From: Candidatus Methanoperedens sp.
Lineage (GTDB): Archaea; Halobacteriota; Methanosarcinia; Methanosarcinales; Methanoperedenaceae
Assembly (NCBI GenBank): GCA_027460525.1
Contig: JAPZAS010000034.1
Coordinates: 1 to 64,000 of the forward strand
Length of the DNA: 64,000 bases
Direction of reading: 5' to 3'
Shown here: positions 26,911-34,189 of the stretch, one piece after another
How positions within the stretch are numbered: the first letter of the stretch is position 1
Layout of the letters: the number at the start of each line of letters is the position of its first letter
The notes under the pieces: generated by a model
Database searches by the model: none
What the model was told of the DNA's origin: nothing
What the model saw: the letters and a program-made list of their open reading frames with translations, nothing else
Program-made: the position numbers and the translations under genes

Positions 26911-27605
26911 TATATCATCAACAGTATCACGAAGCCCATGGCCACCATGAACGAGCCCATTAACAGTCGCACCTTTGTTTTGTTTCCGGACTGCCACGCC
27001 ATAATTTTGTCAATTACAATCCTGTTTGAGGATGCGAGCAATACGGCCGCAAGCGGTACTATGAGCATCAGGATGTAGAGCAACAGGTACAACACTCCCT
27101 GGTCAAGTGTGGATTGCAGTGATAAAAGTCCAAGGACAGCAAGATATATGCCTCCGCTGCATGGAACAGTGCACAGCCCGACAAGGACGCCCGCACCAAA
27201 GACACCAGGTGCTGTGGTTTTTTTTATCCAACTGTTAATAGATGTATGCATGCTTCTGGGTATTACAAGCCCAAAACCGCCAGGTATGAAGTAATCCTTC
27301 ATAACAACTACACCGAGCAGCATGGAAATAAGAGCGGCAGCCTTGCCCACTGTATGCGTCATGGAAAAGAACGATATGGAACTGAGGATACCCACCCCAA
27401 TCAACACGTAGGTTACGAATATTCCGCTAATGTATATCGAGCCAACCTTCATCAGCCCAAACCTGTAGTCTGCATTCATCTGGAGCATGCCCATAGTAAA
27501 GGTTATGAACAACAATAGCACAGCAAACGCACATGGATTAAATCCGTCAATTAAGCCTGCAACCATTACAATGGGAAGAGTTAACGTCTGCGGGTCGATT
27601 GCCAT
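26910..27605 (-). CDS. ccdA: CcdA/DsbD-type thiol electron transporter
   Basis: A 231-aa membrane protein with six or seven helices. Two conserved cysteines sit in helix caps: GFNPCAFAVLLLFI and VGLCTVPCSGGIYLAVLG. CcdA moves reducing equivalents across the membrane to thioredoxin-like proteins that keep apocytochrome CXXCH and CcmH reduced. Two such thioredoxins are encoded at 30333 and 33706 under the same operator type. Confidence 0.85.
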   Translation of the reverse strand: MAIDPQTLTLPIVMVAGLIDGFNPCAFAVLLLFITFTMGMLQMNADYRFGLMKVGSIYISGIFVTYVLIGVGILSSISFFSMTHTVGKAAALISMLLGVVVMKDYFIPGGFGLVIPRSMHTSINSWIKKTTAPGVFGAGVLVGLCTVPCSGGIYLAVLGLLSLQSTLDQGVLYLLLYILMLIVPLAAVLLASSNRIVIDKIMAWQSGNKTKVRLLMGSFMVAMGFVILLMI

Positions 27606-27615
27606 TTCATTTCCT

Positions 27616-28080
27616 TCAAGCCACTATAAGTGTTCCATGCATGCTTGGATTCTCCTTACCCCCGCAGCATGAGTCGCAGTACCAGTCATATTGTCCTGGC
27701 TGTGTGGGGATAAAGGTAAATACTTTCTGGCTTTCAGGCTGCACGGTGATATTCACGTTCGCTGCTTTAAGCATGAAGTTGTGAATGCCGCCGCCGTCTG
27801 TATGCATTGAGTTATCTGGATTTATCAAGTTTATTTTCACAGTCTGCCCTACTTTTGCCCTGATTACATTGGGCTCAAAGCCTGCCATGGTGATGGTCAT
27901 CTTAATAGCGTCTTTGTCCGCAGGTTCCAAAGACGCTGTTGTGCTCATAATTAAATATAAAGCAGCGCCGAAAATGGCAATAACGATAACCACGAACAAA
28001 ATGCTCATAAAAGGCAGTTTTTTCGTTTGTTTTTCTTTCAATATTTTTCCTTTATCTTTATGTTTTTTTGATATTGACAT
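27616..28080 (-). CDS. Membrane-anchored cupredoxin
   Basis: A 154-aa protein with an N-terminal anchor (FMSILFVVIVIAIFGAALYL) and a cupredoxin barrel: AKVGQTVKINLINPDNSMH, GGIHNFMLKAA, and the copper loop WYCDSCCGGKENPSMHG. The loop has C-x3-C and a Met-His, near to but not the exact CuA pattern of cytochrome oxidase subunit II (no histidine at the expected place), so a mononuclear or altered site is possible. Confidence 0.8.
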   Translation of the reverse strand: MSISKKHKDKGKILKEKQTKKLPFMSILFVVIVIAIFGAALYLIMSTTASLEPADKDAIKMTITMAGFEPNVIRAKVGQTVKINLINPDNSMHTDGGGIHNFMLKAANVNITVQPESQKVFTFIPTQPGQYDWYCDSCCGGKENPSMHGTLIVA

Positions 28081-28101
28081 TCCAAATCCTTCTAATTAGT
28101 C

Positions 28102-29106
28102 TTAGTTAACTTTTGTTTGCGTTTCATCCATTCTTTTTAATAATTCAGGTTGACCTTTATTGTTTATTTTATCTATTTTAATAAAAATCTGAATTGCTTT
28201 CTGTTTATATTCCTCCATTAGTCTCACGTACTCCTCGGATTTTTCAGCCCCTGCATGTTTTTCAAATCCGTGAATCGCATGGAAAATCCTTCTTTTCTCA
28301 AGTTCAAGTTCCTCCAATGTGTACTCTTTTCCTCGCTTTCTGAAGATTTTTTCCTTAAAACGATAAACCATACCCATTGAAAATAAGGAGAGCAGACCAA
28401 TCCCTGCATAAAGATAGTCCTGCTCTTGCGCCAATTTAATTGGAATGCTGATTATTTCTCCGGCGTTAAGATCCTTAAAAGAAATAACATTATATTCATT
28501 TCCGTTAAGCTTTAAAGTCTCATACAAGCCATCAAAACCCACTCCACTTTTCTTATCAATGAATATCAAAAGAGAAGTGGTATTGTACATGGCACTTTTA
28601 TTATATACGTACTCTGAACCTTTGGGAAGAAGTGTATATGATACCTGCATCTCAAAATTATCTCCATGCTTTATGGGCTGCATCGGATCCATATACACCA
28701 CCCCATCGTCCTGCACAAGGCAGCACTCCATTGCCAGGGTCTTCAGATTTTTCACATCTGAAGGCGTTGATATTGCAAAGAAAGTATGGTTATCCTTGCT
28801 GTAGTAAATCTCAGGGCCTTCATTCCTGAACACAACAATTTCGGAAATTTCGAGAGAATTGTTTTTCTTTGAAATGAAAATATGGTCAAGGACTACCTGT
28901 ATACTGTAGTTCTGATTGCTCAGATTACGTCCATTAATCGAATTATTTCCCACGATTCTGATTATGTTTTCCTGGATGTTTGATGTAATATTTTCAGTAC
29001 TATTTTTTCCACCTGGAATGGTCTCACTAGTTTGAGCTGAGACAGTACTTATGAAATAAAATAGTATTATGAATACCGGAATTGATTCCTTTAGAGCAAT
29101 TTTCAC
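28102..29106 (-). CDS. Anchored exported protein with C-terminal cytoplasmic coiled coil
   Basis: A 334-aa protein: signal peptide (VFIILFYFISTVSA), an Asn-rich extracytoplasmic domain to about residue 230, one helix (LYAGIGLLSLFSMGMVYRF), then a charged helical tail (YTLEELELEKRRIFHAIHGF, EEYVRLMEEYKQKAIQIF). The tail resembles the charged segment of CcmI-like and zinc-ribbon proteins found with ccm genes. GTG 29106 overlaps the ccmH stop, which supports a joint role. The family is not certain. Confidence 0.65.
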   Translation of the reverse strand: MKIALKESIPVFIILFYFISTVSAQTSETIPGGKNSTENITSNIQENIIRIVGNNSINGRNLSNQNYSIQVVLDHIFISKKNNSLEISEIVVFRNEGPEIYYSKDNHTFFAISTPSDVKNLKTLAMECCLVQDDGVVYMDPMQPIKHGDNFEMQVSYTLLPKGSEYVYNKSAMYNTTSLLIFIDKKSGVGFDGLYETLKLNGNEYNVISFKDLNAGEIISIPIKLAQEQDYLYAGIGLLSLFSMGMVYRFKEKIFRKRGKEYTLEELELEKRRIFHAIHGFEKHAGAEKSEEYVRLMEEYKQKAIQIFIKIDKINNKGQPELLKRMDETQTKVN

Positions 29107-29537
29107 ATTTCCTCTATCTCGGAGACAAATTTCCGATATTCCTCTTCAAACCGTTTTTCGTACTTCTTATTAGAAACAGGTATAATATCCGGATTCGGTT
29201 TTTTGATTAGAATGAATCCAAGAAACACAAATATAAGGGCTAGTGGTACACCTGCTACCCACAGTGGTATTGAATGGACTTTCTCAGGATGTGCCAGAAT
29301 CTCCATTCCGTATTCTGTTTGAAGCGCTGAAAACATCTGATTTTCTGAAAAACCAGCTTCCTTCATCTGGAGTATCTCTTTTTTAACCTGTATTGCTGTG
29401 GAGCAACCGCATGTTGAAATAACCATGGCGCATTCACAGGGGCATATCAGGTGAGAGGTCATATCCTGATCTGCCATTACAGGATTAACCAGAAAAATTC
29501 CTGATATTAAAATCAAAAGTATGATTATTTTGAACAC
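29103..29537 (-). CDS. ccmH: Cytochrome c maturation protein CcmH
   Basis: A 144-aa thiol-reducing component that receives apocytochrome. After the signal peptide is HLICPCECAMVISTCGC, the CcmH/NrfF redox region, followed by VKKEILQMKEAGFSENQMF and TEYGMEILAHPEK, then a helix (GVPLALIFVFLGFILIKK). GTG 29537 has GAGG 7 nt upstream. It is the first gene of a leftward operon (CcmH, coiled-coil protein, cupredoxin, CcdA, PCYCGC). Confidence 0.88.
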   Translation of the reverse strand: MFKIIILLILISGIFLVNPVMADQDMTSHLICPCECAMVISTCGCSTAIQVKKEILQMKEAGFSENQMFSALQTEYGMEILAHPEKVHSIPLWVAGVPLALIFVFLGFILIKKPNPDIIPVSNKKYEKRFEEEYRKFVSEIEEM

Positions 29538-29661
29538 TTGATGCCCTCAGGTTTGCTCATAATTTCACGAGACTTTTAAACAGAGGGTGGAGCGGTTTCG
29601 CCCCACAATCTCCTGCATGATTACTCATTTTGTTCGATATCCTCGCATGTAAACTCTCACC

Positions 29662-29678
29662 TTTACAACGCATGTAAA
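29662..29678. promoter_or_regulatory. Operator TTTAC-N7-GTAAA, site 4
   Basis: TTTACAACGCATGTAAA. On the minus strand a TATA-like ACTATAAATG (about 29680-29690) lies just upstream, so this site would cover the transcription start of the ccmH operon. It is paired with site 5 on the other side of the TATA. Confidence 0.65.
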
Positions 29679-29690
29679 GTACATTTATAG

Positions 29691-29707
29691 TTTACGATAA
29701 GTGTAAA
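29691..29707. promoter_or_regulatory. Operator TTTAC-N7-GTAAA, site 5
   Basis: TTTACGATAAGTGTAAA, 29 nt centre to centre from site 4, with the ccmH TATA box between them. Two operators about three helical turns apart around one TATA suggest cooperative binding. Confidence 0.65.
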
Positions 29708-30049
29708 ATAGAAAATACCTTTTTAAGCGGTTTTTGGTTTATAAAATGTAAATTAAAACAATGTATAGTTAAAAATTGTGAACCTACATTTAATGCTTGT
29801 TTGGAAATCCTTCGTACAACAATACCACCTACGCATTTCACAAGCATATTTTCTTGTGCATTAAAGAGGATTGAATATAGTGGAGGTGGTTGTGACCGGC
29901 AATAGGAAAAATGAATTAGGAGTCCGGTCACTGATTGATTATTAGAAACTTCTTTTTTTATGTAGGTTGCGGTTTATAAAAATTAAGTTAAAACCTAATT
30001 TGCTTTAAAATTTCTAAATATTCTTGATGTTTTCAGTAGATAAAACACA
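29708..30049. repeat. AT-rich stretch with promoter-like repeat copies 2 and 3
   Basis: No supported gene. Copies at 29719-29770 and 29953-30000 share (G)GTTTATAAAA and a TTAAAAC tail with copy 1 at 25114. Between them a dyad GTGACCGG / CCGGTCAC (about 29893-29931) follows a strong GGAGGTGG. A 17-codon frame starting GTG there is too short to call. Confidence 0.35.
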
Positions 30050-30193
30050 ATGCCAATTAAAACAAGTTACAACAAATGCACGTCCAAACCTGTCAATGTT
30101 GTTTTGCACCTGATATTATCAATAAAAGCCAGCCCGACAGCGACGGCAACTACTTCTGGAATGTACGGAGGCGGAGGGTACGGGTACTACTGA
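30050..30193 (+). CDS. Possible 47-aa peptide with Gly-Tyr-rich tail
   Basis: ATG 30050 opens MPIKTSYNKCTSKPVNVVLH and ends SGMYGGGGYGYY before TGA. There is no good ribosome binding site. The Thr/Ala-rich piece before the GGYGYY tail looks like the C-terminus of a longer exported protein, so this may be a remnant. Weak evidence. Confidence 0.25.
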   Translation: MPIKTSYNKCTSKPVNVVLHLILSIKASPTATATTSGMYGGGGYGYY

Positions 30194-30304
30194 CGTCACT
30201 TAAAAGCCTTTAAATTGTGCAGAGGAGCCATCAGGTTCCTCAATCTTTTTTATTATTCCGAAATGAACTACAGGCATCGGTTCAAACCACAATCCTTATA
30301 TTAC

Positions 30305-30321
30305 TTTACATGTATTGTAAA
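30305..30321. promoter_or_regulatory. Operator TTTAC-N7-GTAAA, site 6
   Basis: TTTACATGTATTGTAAA, 11 nt before the start of the thioredoxin gene and just after a TATA-like CCTTATATTAC (30291-30301). This is the same geometry as at the repressor gene. Confidence 0.68.
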
Positions 30322-30332
30322 CTGAGATAGAT

Positions 30333-30779
30333 GTGAAGAAATGGATTTACGTATTGCTTGCCCTGCTTGTGCTATTCGCAGGCTACCTGGCGCAATCAAC
30401 TGGCTCTGATGCCGGCAAACTGACGTTAAAAGGAGTGAAATTCGATACCAACCTCACTGCGGCGCTCGAAGCTGCAAAAGTACAGGGCAAGCCGGTATTC
30501 GTGTATGCATGGTCGCAATACTGCGGCTGGTGCAAGAAATTCGAAGAGGAAAGCTTCACAAACCAGAGCGTAATCAAGACATTAAACGAAAACTTCATAT
30601 CGGTTTCCATAGATGTGGACAAACAAAAAAATGAGACCAGAAATTTCAGAGTATTTGGAACACCAACCGAGATATTTCTTGACTCAAACGGCACTGAGAT
30701 AAAAAGAATACCGGGATATACGGATACAGAAACATTTCTGAACATTGTAAAAGACCCCGTATTTAAATACGGGGATTAG
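30333..30779 (+). CDS. Membrane-anchored thioredoxin-like protein (CGWC)
   Basis: A 148-aa protein with an N-terminal anchor (IYVLLALLVLFAGYLAQ) and a thioredoxin fold: GKPVFVYAWSQYCGWCKKFE with the CxxC site, FISVSIDVDKQ, FGTPTEIFLDSNG (cis-Pro). It is probably the extracytoplasmic reductant fed by CcdA. GTG start 30333. The last residues (DPVFKYGD) are encoded by the inserted-looking 20-bp palindrome at 30755, so the original C-terminus may have been replaced. Confidence 0.85.
   Translation: MKKWIYVLLALLVLFAGYLAQSTGSDAGKLTLKGVKFDTNLTAALEAAKVQGKPVFVYAWSQYCGWCKKFEEESFTNQSVIKTLNENFISVSIDVDKQKNETRNFRVFGTPTEIFLDSNGTEIKRIPGYTDTETFLNIVKDPVFKYGD
30755..30774. repeat. Perfect 20-bp palindrome, copy 2
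   Basis: It is identical to 24671-24690. Here it forms the last codons of the thioredoxin gene. Its TATTTAAATA core lies about 35 nt before the next gene's ATG (30801), a suitable distance for an internal promoter. Confidence 0.7.
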
Positions 30780-30800
30780 CAAAATAAAAGAGGCGGAAAA

Positions 30801-32105
30801 ATGAAGCCCGAAAAGAAAGCGAAAAACGTAAAAGCAAAAAGTGAAAAAATTCCGAAAAAGAAAGGAAGCAGTACATTAATCATCGGCATAGTAGCGCTAT
30901 TAGTAATTGCTGGAATAGCGTATGCTGTTTTATCAGGTGGACAAACCACGACGAAACCATCAGAAAGCGGAGTAAAACTTCCAAGTTTTGCTTATACCAA
31001 CCCGATAACATTGAAAGCTTATCAATACGCAACCGAACATCCAGAAATACTTGAGCAAATACCATGCTACTGCGGCTGCGGGTCTCACGGCAGCGAAGCC
31101 TCGGATTACAAGCCGCATCGCTTTCTGAGGGACTGCTATATTAATGATAAATGGCAATACGACGAACATGCCTCATTCTGTGATGTCTGCGTAGGAGAAG
31201 CCACTAAAGTCCAGGAATATCTAGCCGAAGGCAAGACGCTCATGGAGGCAAGGGCGCTGATAGACCAGGAGTACAGCAAAATAGGGGCAATGATGACAAA
31301 TACACCCGCTGTAAGAGATGATTATATACCAATCCTGCAACCGAAACTTGCAGGAACGCTGGCAACACCAGCACTGACACCGACAATCGACTTATCCGCA
31401 CTCTCCCTGCCTGATAATTTCAAATCATTAAGTGACGGTTTGAAACTTATTCCACCCGGGATTACATGGGCATATTTTGCGAATCTGAAACAGGGAATAG
31501 GATTTGAGCAGAAATTTATGCATGATACGAATTTTTACGGAACGCAAATTATAGCGATGCTGAATTCAGAATATCCCGACGGCTCATGGGTAGAACTGCA
31601 TGATGTTGGCAAAGCAAACGCAAATGTTATATCAAATGCCGGAGCAGATGCTGACAATATCGTTTCTACACGGCCATTTATATTTGATTCTAAAGATAAA
31701 ACCAATAGTGTTCAGGCTCTCTTTATAAATTCTACAACTAATGCGAATGCATATGACCAATTTAAATCCATCCTGGAAAAAGTGGACGATGAAAATGCGG
31801 GATTTGCAAAGATAAATACCACAGCACCTTCATTTGCGGATGCGAGTTATATTGGAATAGTAAAATCCGAAACAGGCATACTTGGAGAAGTAAAGGGAGA
31901 AATCGCATTTAGAATCAAGGATAACAGCATAGCACCGCTGGCGAAATTCAACGAATTGAAAAAATCAAGCCTATCTCGCGGGTTTAAGTCTTATGAAGTG
32001 AGCCAGGAAAATAATATACTGGTTATAAAAACGACCTCTAACCTGAATAATTTTATTGCTGAAGCCACTCAGCAGTACGGATTTGAGATATCGGTCTTCG
32101 GTTAA
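30801..32105 (+). CDS. PCYCGC-motif protein 2 with large C-terminal domain
   Basis: 434 aa. Lys-rich N-terminus, one helix (TLIIGIVALLVIAGIAYAVL), then the domain EQIPCYCGCGSHGSEASDYK ... RDCYINDKWQYDEHASFCDV homologous to the protein at 26413. From residue about 200 there is an extra beta-rich domain (WAYFANLKQGIGFEQKF, FINSTTNANAYDQFKSIL, GEIAFRIKDNS) not found in its paralogue. It is extracytoplasmic by topology. It sits between a thioredoxin and a NapH-like protein, so a redox or metal role is inferred. Confidence 0.75.
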   Translation: MKPEKKAKNVKAKSEKIPKKKGSSTLIIGIVALLVIAGIAYAVLSGGQTTTKPSESGVKLPSFAYTNPITLKAYQYATEHPEILEQIPCYCGCGSHGSEASDYKPHRFLRDCYINDKWQYDEHASFCDVCVGEATKVQEYLAEGKTLMEARALIDQEYSKIGAMMTNTPAVRDDYIPILQPKLAGTLATPALTPTIDLSALSLPDNFKSLSDGLKLIPPGITWAYFANLKQGIGFEQKFMHDTNFYGTQIIAMLNSEYPDGSWVELHDVGKANANVISNAGADADNIVSTRPFIFDSKDKTNSVQALFINSTTNANAYDQFKSILEKVDDENAGFAKINTTAPSFADASYIGIVKSETGILGEVKGEIAFRIKDNSIAPLAKFNELKKSSLSRGFKSYEVSQENNILVIKTTSNLNNFIAEATQQYGFEISVFG

Positions 32106-32230
32106 TGCCAGCACCTTCCATATTCCTGGTTTTCATAGCAGGCATGGCAACAGTGATAACGCCGTGGCCACCCGTTTCAGTGCTTGATTCTTTTATGTCT
32201 TCCACAGCTATATTTGAGGTACATGGATAA
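32105..32230 (+). CDS. Small hydrophobic 41-aa protein, coupled on both sides
   Basis: The ATG overlaps the upstream stop (TAATG) and the stop overlaps the next gene's start region. It reads MPAPSIFLVFIAGMATVITP, then WPPVSVLDSFMSST. The first part resembles the N-terminal helix of CcdA-type proteins (normally TP-Cys-hydrophobic), but the cysteine is missing and the frame soon ends. It could be a real micro-membrane protein or a degenerated ccdA start. Confidence 0.35.
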   Translation: MPAPSIFLVFIAGMATVITPWPPVSVLDSFMSSTAIFEVHG

Positions 32231-33593
32231 AAACGACGAAAAATCCGATCTGCTGGATGTTTACTATTTCAGGAACCTGGTCAAAAACAGGTTTTTCAGA
32301 CCAGCCATTAATTTAATTTTTCTTATTGCGCTTTTAATCATAATCTATTTCGGTCTTTCGAGCGAGCCTGACCTTCGCTTCCGCGGGGGGATACCCTTTG
32401 CAACAACCATGATATGGGATATCTGGCATCCCCTCCTTGTTTTCACTATAATCATTTTCGCCAGGTTCTGGTGCTTCGCATGCCCGATAGGTGCATCGGT
32501 TGATTGGACGCAGTCCGTGTTCAGCCTTAAGCGGAAATATCCTGAAAAGTACCGCAATCTCTGGGTTGCAGTCATCTTCTTCCTTTTCATCTTCGCAGGC
32601 GAGCGCCATCTTTTTATGTTCACAAGGAATCCACCCAACACTGCCTATCTGCTTTTGTTCTTCACGGGCCTGGCAGTGGTGATGGCGGTAGTATATGAAA
32701 AACGAAGTTTCTGCCGCTATATCTGTCCTATCGGATTAGTGCTCGGGGTTTTCTCCATGCTCTCGGCAATAGAGCTTCGCTGCAAGTCAAGGAAAACTTG
32801 CGCAGACCATGATATAAAAGAATGCGTTATTGGAAACGAGGCAGGGAAAGCCTGTCCTGTCGGGGAATTCCCGCAGACGATAGAGCGCAACAATTACTGC
32901 ATCATGTGCATGGAATGTGTGAAATCATGTTCACAGGACAACATACGAATAAGTCCGAGGCTTCCCGGAGCAGATATAATAAAATCGAATAAAAAGCATC
33001 TTGATGAAGCCTATTTGGTCCACGGCATTATTGTAATATTTCTCTTTGTAATGGGAATGGAGCGCTTCCAGTTCAGAAATATGATCATCAATTTTGTCAA
33101 ATCCACACTTCCCTACAATTCTATCACTTTCCTTGACCTCTACTGGAGGAATATGTGGGCTATTATCATATTCGCACTGATAACACTGGGCGCAGCAGGC
33201 TTGATGTACCTCTCTACGAGGGCATCCTTCTCAGGTAAGAGTACGAAGCAGAAGTTTATAGAGCTGTCCTATGCCTTCATTCCCCTCAGCCTTACCGTTT
33301 ATCTCGCAGAAAACATGTTCAGATTGCTCAAAGGGCTGTTTTTCATCGCAGGAAAGATAGGGGGATTTTTCGGGCAAGTATGGGAATTCTCCGTAGACTT
33401 TGACACCATAAATCAGGTGCAGATTCTATTACTGGTAGCAGGGTTTCTTTTTACTGTATGGGCAGGCTATCTTATCAGCAAAAAGTTATCAAACAATAAA
33501 AAAGAGTTACAGCAGAGCATGATTGCAATAGGTATTGTTTCTGCTGTTTATTTCCTCATAGGATTAAAGATTCTGACAATACCCATAATATGA
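32223..33593 (+). CDS. NapH/NosR-like polyferredoxin membrane protein
   Basis: About 456 aa. Several helices, two CxxxCP motifs on the membrane face (FWCFACPIGASVDW, FCRYICPIGLVLGV), then a 4Fe-4S cluster motif CIMCMECVKSC, and five further helices. NapH/NosR-type proteins carry electrons from quinol or ferredoxin across the membrane. It is probably the electron source for the extracytoplasmic thiol or copper proteins here. ATG 32223 is chosen (GAGG upstream); a start at 32184 would add 13 residues. Confidence 0.78.
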   Translation: MDKNDEKSDLLDVYYFRNLVKNRFFRPAINLIFLIALLIIIYFGLSSEPDLRFRGGIPFATTMIWDIWHPLLVFTIIIFARFWCFACPIGASVDWTQSVFSLKRKYPEKYRNLWVAVIFFLFIFAGERHLFMFTRNPPNTAYLLLFFTGLAVVMAVVYEKRSFCRYICPIGLVLGVFSMLSAIELRCKSRKTCADHDIKECVIGNEAGKACPVGEFPQTIERNNYCIMCMECVKSCSQDNIRISPRLPGADIIKSNKKHLDEAYLVHGIIVIFLFVMGMERFQFRNMIINFVKSTLPYNSITFLDLYWRNMWAIIIFALITLGAAGLMYLSTRASFSGKSTKQKFIELSYAFIPLSLTVYLAENMFRLLKGLFFIAGKIGGFFGQVWEFSVDFDTINQVQILLLVAGFLFTVWAGYLISKKLSNNKKELQQSMIAIGIVSAVYFLIGLKILTIPII

Positions 33594-33594
33594 G

Positions 33595-33611
33595 TTTACA
33601 CATATCGTAAA
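33595..33611. promoter_or_regulatory. Operator TTTAC-N7-GTAAA, site 7
   Basis: TTTACACATATCGTAAA, starting 1 nt after the stop of the NapH-like gene and followed by a TATA-like GTATATGA. A second TATA (TTATATTAAA near 33672) is closer to the thioredoxin-ccmF start. Confidence 0.6.
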
Positions 33612-33705
33612 GTATATGATTACAAAGAATATATTGAAAAAAAACGACGAGAAAAACAAAAAGCAGATACACTTATATTAAATTCGACTAATTAGAGGTC
33701 AACAT

Positions 33706-34188
33706 ATGAAAACCAAGAAACTGCAGACAATACTTGTATTGATATTAATCATATCCATGGCATACGGCTCCTACAATATCGCCCTCAAGGATTTCAGGCT
33801 GACCGATAAAAACTATAGTTACCTCGGGGGTCTTACATGGTATCATTCAGCAGCTGGCCTTGACAAAGGATTCCAGAAAGCCCAGCAGGAAAACAAGCCG
33901 ATTCTGATGTATTTCTGGGCAGTATGGTGCCAGTACTGCGCGAAATTCCAGACAGATACTCTGGGGAATCCGCAGGTAAAAAAAATACTGGAAAATGATT
34001 ATGTTCTCGTGGCAATGGATCTCGATGTGGATAGGGATATGGCGAACACATACGGCGTGAGCTATCCACCTTATTTAATTTTCATGGACGCAAAAGGTAA
34101 CGTGCTTCAACGAGTGCCCGGCGCTGTGGATGCAGGATATTTACTCCCCATAGTGACGCAGGTGAGAGATACGATAAGGAGCAAATAA
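33706..34188 (+). CDS. Membrane-anchored thioredoxin-like protein (CQYC)
   Basis: A 160-aa protein with an N-terminal anchor (TILVLILIISMAYGSYNI) and a thioredoxin domain: KPILMYFWAVWCQYCAKFQT with the active site CQYC, YVLVAMDLDVDR, GVSYPPYLIFMDAKG. It lies directly before ccmF (1-nt gap), which supports a role in reducing apocytochrome or CcmH. It is similar to, but distinct from, the CGWC protein at 30333. Confidence 0.85.
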   Translation: MKTKKLQTILVLILIISMAYGSYNIALKDFRLTDKNYSYLGGLTWYHSAAGLDKGFQKAQQENKPILMYFWAVWCQYCAKFQTDTLGNPQVKKILENDYVLVAMDLDVDRDMANTYGVSYPPYLIFMDAKGNVLQRVPGAVDAGYLLPIVTQVRDTIRSK

Positions 34189-34189
34189 C

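Noticed and set aside
29692-29931. 79-aa minus-strand open frame upstream of ccmH
   Set aside because: It covers operator site 5, the upstream flank of the ccmH promoter and AT-rich repeats; no family resemblance.
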